This document shows positions 1-6,566 of a stretch of 39,066 bases of DNA, piece after piece. The DNA comes from Spirochaetales bacterium. GTDB lineage: Bacteria; Spirochaetota; Spirochaetia; Treponematales; Treponemataceae. The DNA lies in contig JAUNWH010000023.1 of NCBI GenBank assembly GCA_030540405.1, forward strand, positions 1 to 39,066, in the 5' to 3' direction. The position numbers were made by a program, and so were the translations under genes. Within the stretch, counting starts at the first letter, position 1. Every line of letters begins with the position of its first letter. The notes under the pieces were generated by a model, which ran no database searches, had not been told where the DNA came from, and saw only the letters and a list, made by a program, of their open reading frames with translations.

Positions 1-57
1 TTAAATAGCTGTTTAGAGATTTAAAACAAAAAATTTTTACATGCGTTTGCCCTGCCG

Positions 58-729
58 TTATTGGCTGTTCAATGTATTTCTGATATGCTCAGGAACCGGA
101 ATTTCAAAAGTCTGCATTTTACCGTCAACAGGCAAAGAAAGATTTACAGACGCAAGATGAAGTTTCTTAATTCCGATTTTTCTTGCAAGCTTATTCTTTT
201 TAAAATCTCCATGCTTGTCGTCTCCTGCAATCGGACAAGAAGCCTTTGCAAGCTGAATTCTTATCTGGTGCATACGGCCTGTTCCCAAAGCAAGCTTCAA
301 AAAACTAAGTTCAAGTTCTTCTTCCGTCTCTGGAAGTTTTACATTCCAAACCGATTCAACTTTGAAAAAAGTTTTTGCCGCCTGAGTTCTTCCGTGGGCT
401 TCAACAGTTCCTTCCAGAACACCCGAATAGCATTTTTTTCCGTTAACTACAGGAATTCCAAAGCAAACCGCAACGTATCCTTTTTTTACTTTTCCGCCTG
501 AAATCAAATTCGTCCACTTTGAAGCAGCCTGCGCGTTTTTTGCAACAACAAGAATGCCGGAAGTTTCTTTGTCCAGACGATGAACAAGAAAAATTTTGTA
601 TCCAAGCTGAATGGAAAGCTCCGCATCAAGCGGATGAGCAATGCCGGCTCCACCTTGAACAGAAACGCCAGCATCCTTATTCACAAGAAGAATTTCATCG
701 TTTTCAAAAATTATAGAAAAAGTTTTCAT
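58..729 (-). CDS. RluA-family pseudouridine synthase
   Basis: Converts specific uridines of rRNA or tRNA to pseudouridine in the cytoplasm. The protein is 223 residues. It carries the RluA motif HRLDKETSGILVVAKN at residues 50-65, in which D53 is the expected catalytic aspartate, and the family motif GTGRMHQIRIQLA at about 149-161, followed by PIAGDDKHGD. There is no N-terminal S4 RNA-binding domain, so it is a compact member of the RluA/RluC/RluD group; which position it modifies cannot be told from sequence. The ATG start has no clear SD upstream. It is transcribed divergently from the transglutaminase-like gene across a 94-bp gap. Confidence 0.92.
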   Translation of the reverse strand: MKTFSIIFENDEILLVNKDAGVSVQGGAGIAHPLDAELSIQLGYKIFLVHRLDKETSGILVVAKNAQAASKWTNLISGGKVKKGYVAVCFGIPVVNGKKCYSGVLEGTVEAHGRTQAAKTFFKVESVWNVKLPETEEELELSFLKLALGTGRMHQIRIQLAKASCPIAGDDKHGDFKKNKLARKIGIKKLHLASVNLSLPVDGKMQTFEIPVPEHIRNTLNSQ

Positions 730-752
730 TTGCCGAAAATAAAAATAGAAAG

Positions 753-781
753 GGTTTCAATAGCAAAAAAATTTTGAAACC
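753..781. repeat. 8-bp inverted repeat in divergent intergenic gap
   Basis: GGTTTCAA (753-760) and TTGAAACC (774-781) form a perfect dyad with a 13-nt A-rich spacer. It lies between the divergent pseudouridine synthase and transglutaminase-like genes, so it could be an operator or a small RNA hairpin. No long T-run follows it. Function unknown. Confidence 0.4.
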
Positions 782-823
782 TGCTCAATATTTAGAGTTC
801 TATCTTAATTGAGGTTTGTAAAA

Positions 824-1981
824 ATGACAAGCATTGCAAAAAAAACGGCCGCTCTTGCAGTTCTGTTTTTTATTTCAATAGAAATTTTTGCGCACAGAGT
901 TTCATTTGAAGGATTTTCAAATTCTGTTTTTATTGACTTGCCTGAAGAATTTGCGCTCGTTCAGTCTCAAGGCGAAGACTCATTTCTTCTGCAAAGCAAA
1001 ATTGCGCCGGTAAATTCAATAGTTAAAATTTACAAAAAAGAAAAATTCACTTCAGCGCAAGAAGCACTGGAAACCACAATCCAAAAACTAAGCCTTAAAA
1101 CTTTTGAAACAAAAACTGCGCAATGGAGAAATAACGAAGCCTGCATTGCGGCGTTCAAGGGAAAAATTTCCGGAGCAGAATCCCAAGGCTACGCGGCAGC
1201 TTCTGTAATTCCAGAAAACAAAAGCATTGCGGTTCTCGTTTCCTGGTGCGCCGCGGAATATTTTAAAAACACGGATTTTCTTATTGAAAGCTTTATCGAT
1301 TCACTTTGTGTTGATTCAGAAAGCTGTTTTTCACCGGGACTTTTTACATCGCTGTATCATCCTGCTTCCGGAAAAGAGCAGCCGCTGAATCTCTTTATAG
1401 ACAAAAAGAAAATTTCAACACAAATCGATTCGCTTGACTGCAAAAATTCAGAATATCTTATTGAGCGTGAATACAAAGTTCTTCAAATGTACATGAACAG
1501 TCCGCTTTGGAAAGAAGCATGGCAACGTTACTACAGAATGATTTTTAAAGATTCGTGCAAGCGGCTTCAAAAAGTTTCATTTGATATTTACGGAGCTCTT
1601 GCGCCTGACTGCAAGGACGAAACTGATTTTGCGCAAAAACTTTTGTCATGGACTCAAGAATTCAAATACGAAAGAGAAAAAACTGCAAGCGACTTTGCTT
1701 CTCTTCCGTCTATAATTTCCGGCGGCGGAAGCGACTGCGACTCAAGATCCATGCTGATTGCAGTAATTCTTCAAAGCATGAACATAGATTCCATAATTTT
1801 TGTAAGCAACGAATTTCATCACGCAGTTGCAGGACTCGTTTCATCCCACCCAGGATTCGGCTTTACAGTTGAAGGCAAAACCTATCTTACAGGAGAAACA
1901 ACAGTGCCGGGATTAACTTGGGGAATCATTGACAAAAACCAAAGCGATTTTTCAAAATGGATTCCCGTAATGCTTCCATGA
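824..1981 (+). CDS. Exported transglutaminase-like protein
   Basis: Protein of 385 residues from the ATG at 824, which has GAGG at 811-814 (9-nt spacing); an in-frame TTG at 809 lies upstream of that SD and is rejected. Residues 1-23 form a signal peptide (lysines, then a hydrophobic run, cleavage likely after IFA). Near the C-terminus there is a transglutaminase/cysteine-protease-like triad: Cys305 in GGGSDCDSRSML, His332/333 in EFHHAVAGL, and an acidic residue at about Glu358 in YLTGETT. The Cys sits at the start of a helix, as in the transglutaminase-like fold. The N-terminal 280 residues are not recognised. It is likely periplasmic or surface-exposed; substrate unknown. It seems monocistronic, with a convergent neighbour downstream. 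Confidence 0.75.
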   Translation: MTSIAKKTAALAVLFFISIEIFAHRVSFEGFSNSVFIDLPEEFALVQSQGEDSFLLQSKIAPVNSIVKIYKKEKFTSAQEALETTIQKLSLKTFETKTAQWRNNEACIAAFKGKISGAESQGYAAASVIPENKSIAVLVSWCAAEYFKNTDFLIESFIDSLCVDSESCFSPGLFTSLYHPASGKEQPLNLFIDKKKISTQIDSLDCKNSEYLIEREYKVLQMYMNSPLWKEAWQRYYRMIFKDSCKRLQKVSFDIYGALAPDCKDETDFAQKLLSWTQEFKYEREKTASDFASLPSIISGGGSDCDSRSMLIAVILQSMNIDSIIFVSNEFHHAVAGLVSSHPGFGFTVEGKTYLTGETTVPGLTWGIIDKNQSDFSKWIPVMLP

Positions 1982-2011
1982 GCATTTTAAGCGCAAGGAA
2001 GCAATGCGGTT

Positions 2012-2659
2012 TTATTTTATGAGAAGATTGTAAGCATCCATAGGAGATTCCGAATTAAGAAGAGCTTCCCTCAAAGATGCGTCTTTTAGTTTTGCACTAA
2101 AGAATGAAAGTGTCTTTAAATAATAGCTGTGCTGATTGTACGCCGCCGCAATCATAAAAAGAATTCTTACAGGAATTTCATCGACAGGCTGAAAACCAAT
2201 TATGTCACATTTTGAAATTCCTACGGACATAACAAGGTCAGTAACACTTGAAAGGCGCACATGAGGAATCGCAAGACCTCTGCCAATAGAAGTTGACATA
2301 AGCTCTTCCCGCTTGAGAATTTCAGATTCCAGTTCTTTTGCGTCTTTTACCTGAGGCGCCGTGGCAAGATTCTGCGCAAGACGGACAAGAGAATCATGCT
2401 TTGTCTGATGATTCATAAAAACAATCCGCTCTGGAGAAAGTATATTTTTTACCTGAACAATAATTTCAGAATCATTTGACTTTCCGCTAGAAGAAAGACG
2501 CTCGTTTACCCATTTTTCAATTTCAGATTTTTTAAATCTCCAGACAGTTCCAATTTTTCCGCTTGGAATTTCGCCTTTCTGAGCCCAGTCATATACAGTA
2601 CGCTCGCTTACACGAAGATATTTTGCAACTTCTTCAATTGTAAGAATATCATCTTCCAT
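2012..2659 (-). CDS. HTH–PTS EIIA (PtsN-like) fusion protein
   Basis: Protein of 215 residues. Residues 5-55 are an excisionase/MerR-type helix-turn-helix (LTIEEVAKYLRVSERTVYDW, then a wing ending near WRFKKSEIEKW). Residues about 70-215 are an EIIA domain of the fructose/nitrogen PTS class, with the phospho-accepting His133 in LAIPHVR. The combination suggests a DNA-binding regulator whose activity responds to PTS phosphorylation, rather than a sugar carrier; this is inference. No EIIB, EIIC, HPr or EI gene is in the window. The ATG at 2659 has AGAGG about 9 nt upstream. A second, stand-alone EIIA lies at 20548-21006. Confidence 0.88.
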   Translation of the reverse strand: MEDDILTIEEVAKYLRVSERTVYDWAQKGEIPSGKIGTVWRFKKSEIEKWVNERLSSSGKSNDSEIIVQVKNILSPERIVFMNHQTKHDSLVRLAQNLATAPQVKDAKELESEILKREELMSTSIGRGLAIPHVRLSSVTDLVMSVGISKCDIIGFQPVDEIPVRILFMIAAAYNQHSYYLKTLSFFSAKLKDASLREALLNSESPMDAYNLLIK

Positions 2660-2772
2660 AGATTATGGCCTCTTATTTTTATTAAATTTCAACAATTGTA
2701 TATATTGCGTCATTTTGCAATCTTTACGCTTTTTTGTCAATATTCGCAGAAACAAAACAACAATGTAAAAAT

Positions 2773-3597
2773 TTAGGCTTTATTTTCTTTCCATGGAAAA
2801 AAGAAACCTTTTAATGTTCTTGGCCCCAAAAGTTTCCTGTCTTTAGCAAGCAAATCGCTCCAAGGCACATTCTTGCGTTCCTTCGCAGAAAGACCCGGAT
2901 TTACTTCAATCCAATCGTATTTATAAAGAAGAATACGAAGCGCATTTGTATTGGTAATCACAATTCCTGTCATTCCAGGATAAAGTCCAAAAGTAAAAAC
3001 AGTAAGCAAAAGATTCAGCAAGTTGACAAAAGAAAGCGCAAACGTAAAACCAATATTGTCGAAAAAAATTATGTATGATTTTTTAAGGCACTTTTTAAAC
3101 CCGTTTTTCATAAGGCTTCTTACAGGCAAAAACCACTGGAGCGCAAAGAAAGTTGTGACTAAAAACCAAAATATCAAAACCATAAAAACAAACCAAACGT
3201 AGTTTCCGCTTGATTTCCACATTCTGAAATAAAACGGCAAGCTCACAGCCGCAATGCAAATCAATGCGCCGGAAAACAGTCCGAACAATGCGCCGCTTTT
3301 AAATGAAGCCAAGAATTCCTTAAAAAACTCACTGTATCTTGGAGCATTAAAATTTGAAATTTTAGCGGCATTTTTTCCAGCGGCAAATCCCGTGGAGCAA
3401 ATCAAAATGCAGCAAACCATCACAGAAGCAAAAATCAACGCCGCCCTAATTTCACCAGAAAAAGGCGAACTATAGGCAAACATAAAAATCAGATATGAAA
3501 CAAAAAGCGCAATCAGTGAAAAAAAATTGCAGACAACAACATAAAAAAGATTGTCCCAGACATCGCATAAATTCTTTTTAAAGAAAAATCCAAACAT
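2773..3597 (-). CDS. Polytopic membrane protein of unknown function
   Basis: About 274 residues from the ATG at 3597; an upstream in-frame TTG at 3633 lies inside the promoter and is rejected. I count about six hydrophobic segments, separated by short loops, then a basic cytoplasmic C-terminal tail of roughly 50 residues. The opening MFGFFFKKN followed by a long membrane helix weakly recalls YesL/DUF624 proteins, but this is not firm. It is divergent from the MarR-type gene over 60 bp, so that regulator may control it. No SD is visible, and a promoter -10 box ends 7 nt before the ATG, so the message may be leaderless. Confidence 0.75.
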   Translation of the reverse strand: MFGFFFKKNLCDVWDNLFYVVVCNFFSLIALFVSYLIFMFAYSSPFSGEIRAALIFASVMVCCILICSTGFAAGKNAAKISNFNAPRYSEFFKEFLASFKSGALFGLFSGALICIAAVSLPFYFRMWKSSGNYVWFVFMVLIFWFLVTTFFALQWFLPVRSLMKNGFKKCLKKSYIIFFDNIGFTFALSFVNLLNLLLTVFTFGLYPGMTGIVITNTNALRILLYKYDWIEVNPGLSAKERKNVPWSDLLAKDRKLLGPRTLKGFFFPWKENKA

Positions 3598-3604
3598 GGA
3601 AAAA

Positions 3605-3633
3605 ATAGTAATATAATTGCTGACAATTTGCAA
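3605..3633 (-). promoter_or_regulatory. Putative sigma-70 promoter of membrane-protein gene
   Basis: On the minus strand, TTGCAA (3633-3628) and TACTAT (3610-3605) are separated by 17 bp. The -10 box ends 7 nt before the ATG at 3597, which places the predicted transcript start almost at the start codon. It overlaps the divergent promoter at 3620-3648. Confidence 0.5.
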
Positions 3634-3648
3634 CGCTAATGATAAAAT
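3620..3648 (+). promoter_or_regulatory. Putative sigma-70 promoter of MarR-type gene
   Basis: CTGACA (3620-3625) and TAAAAT (3643-3648) with a 17-bp spacer. The -10 box ends 9 nt before the ATG at 3658 and there is no SD, consistent with a leaderless or nearly leaderless mRNA. The overlap with the divergent promoter would let one bound regulator block both genes. Confidence 0.5.
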
Positions 3649-3657
3649 TAGAAAAAT

Positions 3658-4098
3658 ATGGAATATAATGTCAATTCTGTAATTTCGCTTATTTCAAGAA
3701 TCCACACGCAAACAGCAGAATTTACAAACAAAATTCTTTCAAGCCATAATTTTGTTTCTTCCCACGGATTTATACTTTTTCTTTTATCTGAAAACGCGGA
3801 AATGTCCATGGGTGAAATTGCAAAGAAAATAAACAGAGACAAAAGCACAACAACAGTTTTAATCAGAAAATTAATTGATGAAAAACTCATAAAGTCCACG
3901 ACAAGCAGCAAAGACAGCCGGAAAAAAATAATATCATTAACAGCTGAAGGAAAAAAATACAACAACTTTACAAGCGAAATTTCAAGCAAACTGCTTTCAA
4001 TTTGCTATAAAAACTTTTCCGCGGAAGAAAAAGAAACGCTTCTAAATCTCTTAGAAAAAATGAGCGCAAACCTCGAAACAGAAGAAGCTAAAACATAA
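3658..4098 (+). CDS. MarR-family transcriptional regulator
   Basis: Protein of 146 residues with the winged-helix layout of MarR. An N-terminal helical dimerisation part is followed by the recognition region MGEIAKKINRDKSTTTVLIR (51-70), the next helix KLIDEKLIKS, a basic wing (SSKDSRKKIISLTAEGKK, about 83-100) and C-terminal dimerisation helices. The SKDSRKK wing with LTAEGKK is the family hallmark. It probably binds an inverted repeat in the short divergent region, regulating itself and the adjacent membrane protein; ligand unknown. It ends at a strong terminator shared with cheY. Confidence 0.9.
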   Translation: MEYNVNSVISLISRIHTQTAEFTNKILSSHNFVSSHGFILFLLSENAEMSMGEIAKKINRDKSTTTVLIRKLIDEKLIKSTTSSKDSRKKIISLTAEGKKYNNFTSEISSKLLSICYKNFSAEEKETLLNLLEKMSANLETEEAKT

Positions 4099-4130
4099 CA
4101 AAAGTATTTTCTTATAAAAATACGCAACAC

Positions 4131-4164
4131 AAAAAGGCTTCTTTAAATCTAAAGAAGCCTTTTT
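4131..4164. terminator. Bidirectional rho-independent terminator
   Basis: A perfect 15-bp stem (4131-4145 with 4150-4164) closes on the 4-nt loop AATC. The ends are A-run and T-run, so it works on both strands. It sits between the convergent MarR-type gene and cheY and would terminate both. Confidence 0.92.
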
Positions 4165-4187
4165 TATTCAAGACAAATTTTATAGTT

Positions 4188-4622
4188 CTATTTTAAAGCC
4201 GCGCTTATGCGTTCCAGTACTTTTTTGCGGTCCAAAGGTTTTACAATATAGTTTTTTGCACCGCTAAGAAGAGATTTTTTTACAAGTTCTTCTTTTCCAA
4301 GCGCACTGACCATTACAACCTTGGCATTTTTGTCAAAGGCAATAATCTGCTCAAGAGCTGTAATTCCGTCCATGCGAGGCATTGTTATATCCATTGTTAC
4401 CAAGTCAACATTCGGACAAAGCTCTTTATATTTATCAACGCCTTCTTTTCCGTCCTGAGCTGTAGCAACGATTTCATAACCATCACTAGAAAGAATCTGA
4501 GTGAGCTGTTTTGCAACAAACATAGAATCGTCTACAACTAGCACGCGGTACTTTGTGCCGTCAAGTTTTTCACCTTCAGGCGGACGCTCATTAATAGATG
4601 GAAAATCCTGTTTTGTTTTCAT
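4188..4622 (-). CDS. cheY: Chemotaxis response regulator CheY
   Basis: Single receiver domain of 144 residues, with a short N-terminal extension of about 22 residues. Key residues are intact: acidic pair D31/D32 (VVDDS), phospho-acceptor D78 (VTMDITMPRMDG), S106 (MVSALG) in the Thr/Ser switch position, and K128 (IVKPL). When phosphorylated by CheA it binds the flagellar switch to alter motor rotation. It is the last gene of cheA–cheW/R–cheX–cheY, 15 bp after cheX, with AAGGAG well placed before the ATG. Confidence 0.95.
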   Translation of the reverse strand: MKTKQDFPSINERPPEGEKLDGTKYRVLVVDDSMFVAKQLTQILSSDGYEIVATAQDGKEGVDKYKELCPNVDLVTMDITMPRMDGITALEQIIAFDKNAKVVMVSALGKEELVKKSLLSGAKNYIVKPLDRKKVLERISAALK

Positions 4623-4637
4623 TCTAAACTCCTTATA

Positions 4638-5120
4638 TTATGTGCGCTCGCGGATTGCGACGTTAACTTCAATCTTGCCATAGTCTGTAATAAGAGGAAC
4701 AATAAGAGCTTCTACATTGTCTGTTGTTCCGCCCAAAGCCGCTATTTCCATTTTTTCACCTGCAAACAAGGCAGGAGGTGTAAGGTCAAATTTAAAACCA
4801 AGATCATGCAATTTTGTAACAGACTGCGCTGTAATCAAATTTGCAAGCTCGCTGATAGTAGCCTTTGCCAAGTCGTCAAAAGCCGGCAATTTTTCCTCAT
4901 TCATCTTGGAAGCAATGTTCAATGCAGTTTCAAAAGTCATGTCGAAAAGAACACGGCCTTCAACATCTCCTGCAAGACCAACAAGAGCCGCAACTCCCAT
5001 TACAGGCATAGCAGTTGACTTTAAATACAAGTCGCCTCTTTTTACTTCTGCTCCGCCCAAAACTTCTTTCAACACACGGTAAGAAGTTTCAACAAATGGA
5101 TTAATATACTCTACTCTCAT
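4638..5120 (-). CDS. cheX: CheY-P phosphatase CheX
   Basis: Protein of 160 residues of the CheC/CheX/FliY phosphatase family. The catalytic E-x-x-N motif is present as E91 and N94 in ISELANLITAQ. Only one such motif is present, which fits CheX, a dimer, rather than CheC, which has two. It removes phosphate from CheY-P to end the signal; spirochaetes use CheX where enteric bacteria use CheZ. It lies between the CheW–CheR-like gene (33-bp gap) and cheY in the operon. Confidence 0.93.
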   Translation of the reverse strand: MRVEYINPFVETSYRVLKEVLGGAEVKRGDLYLKSTAMPVMGVAALVGLAGDVEGRVLFDMTFETALNIASKMNEEKLPAFDDLAKATISELANLITAQSVTKLHDLGFKFDLTPPALFAGEKMEIAALGGTTDNVEALIVPLITDYGKIEVNVAIRERT

Positions 5121-5153
5121 TAATAACCCCCTGAAAAAAACATATTTTCTAGT

Positions 5154-6563
5154 CTATTTTTTATATACTGAAATATTCTCCGACGCATTTACCTTGCTCC
5201 AGCCTGGAATCTGAATATTTTCATTGTCTCCAACTATGATAACGCCATTGCCTTTAGTTTTTTCACTAAACTCAGACAAAAGCGTATTTCTTGAAGCATC
5301 AGGCAAGAACGCAAGCAAATCCCTCGCAAACACAATATCTATAGGAGGAAGATTATTTGTGTTTACGCAGTCATGGTATTCAAACATTATAGAATCTTTT
5401 ATATCCTTGTTAAACGCATACTCGCCGCTTACAGTCCGCACGGTATAAGGCTGATACCAGCCGTTGCTAGCTTCGTCCGAAAGCGTCATAAGAGGAGCAT
5501 TTGAAACGCTAAGCAAATCAATATCATGACCGTAAATTCTAATTTTTGCAGATGGATATTTTTTTCTTAATATGCACGCCAAAGAATAAGATTCGTAGCC
5601 TTTTCCGCAACCCGGATTCCAAACAACAATGTTTTTTGCGCTGTTATCTGGAAGCATTTTTTCCACAGCATCCGCATATTCTTCTGTCCACCAGTTTCCT
5701 GTGCATTTTGAATAGAACGGATTCAAGAACAAATCCGCATCGGTTTCGTTTTGAAGCTGAGTTTTTCCTTCGCCGCGCTCATTGCTCCATTCTGAATATC
5801 TTTTTTCAGTCCAATCTTTTGTAATTTCGCTTACGTAGAATTTTTTGAAATTTTTAAGCGAATCAGCTATGAAATTCAAATCCTGAACTGAATTCTTTTC
5901 TTTTTCAGCAGGCTTTTTCGATTCAGAAACAGACTTTTCAGGAGAAGCAGCAGATTCTGCAAGTTCAGCTTCCTGCCTTAACTTTGCCTGATTCTGGGCA
6001 GTTTCTGCAAGCTCTTTTTCTTCTTCTGGAGTTCTGTGGCCAAAAATTCTGTCAATGTCCAAAAGAACATAAAGATTATTTTCGGATTCAACAACACCAT
6101 AAATGTACTTTATGTTTATATCGCCGAACAAAGGGTGCGGAGGCTGAATGGAACTTTTTTGAATTCCAACAACTTTGTCAATTTCGTCAACTACAATTCC
6201 AAATGTCTGCTCGCCAACTGAAACAATCAGCAAATTTTCAAGGTAATCGTCATCGTGCTCTTGAACTTCGCTGTTGAAGAAAAGGCGCAAATCAATAATC
6301 GGAATAATATCACCGCGCAAATTGTAGACACCGCGGACAAAAGGAAGAGCATTCGGAACATAAGTAAAACGTCCGGCTTTTGCAATTTCCTTTACCTTCA
6401 TAATATCAATGGCATAATCTTTTCCAGACAAAGAAAAAGTAACCATTTTGAAATCTACAACAGTAATCTTGTTTTTTTCTTCTGCAAGCTGTTCTGAAGA
6501 CAAGCCTTCAGCTCTGTCCATTGTATTTGCAAGCACACTAAGTCTTTCTTGAATTGTCGCCAT
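5154..6563 (-). CDS. cheW: CheW fused to degenerate CheR-like domain
   Basis: Protein of 469 residues. Residues about 34-178 form a CheW coupling domain (VPNALPFVRGVYNLRGDIIP), linking chemoreceptors to CheA. A low-complexity Ala/Glu/Lys/Ser linker (about 178-235) follows. Residues about 240-469 resemble the CheR methyltransferase: a VWNPGCGKGYESYSLA motif-I region (314-329), an acidic GHDID (345-349), and IDIVFARDLLAF (408-419) where CheR has a CRN-type motif. The SAM-binding and substrate motifs differ from active CheR (GYES for GEEP, ARD for CRN), so catalysis is doubtful and a structural role in the array is more likely. CheW–CheR-like fusions are known from Treponema. It begins 3 bp after cheA. 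Confidence 0.92.
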   Translation of the reverse strand: MATIQERLSVLANTMDRAEGLSSEQLAEEKNKITVVDFKMVTFSLSGKDYAIDIMKVKEIAKAGRFTYVPNALPFVRGVYNLRGDIIPIIDLRLFFNSEVQEHDDDYLENLLIVSVGEQTFGIVVDEIDKVVGIQKSSIQPPHPLFGDINIKYIYGVVESENNLYVLLDIDRIFGHRTPEEEKELAETAQNQAKLRQEAELAESAASPEKSVSESKKPAEKEKNSVQDLNFIADSLKNFKKFYVSEITKDWTEKRYSEWSNERGEGKTQLQNETDADLFLNPFYSKCTGNWWTEEYADAVEKMLPDNSAKNIVVWNPGCGKGYESYSLACILRKKYPSAKIRIYGHDIDLLSVSNAPLMTLSDEASNGWYQPYTVRTVSGEYAFNKDIKDSIMFEYHDCVNTNNLPPIDIVFARDLLAFLPDASRNTLLSEFSEKTKGNGVIIVGDNENIQIPGWSKVNASENISVYKK

Positions 6564-6566
6564 ACA

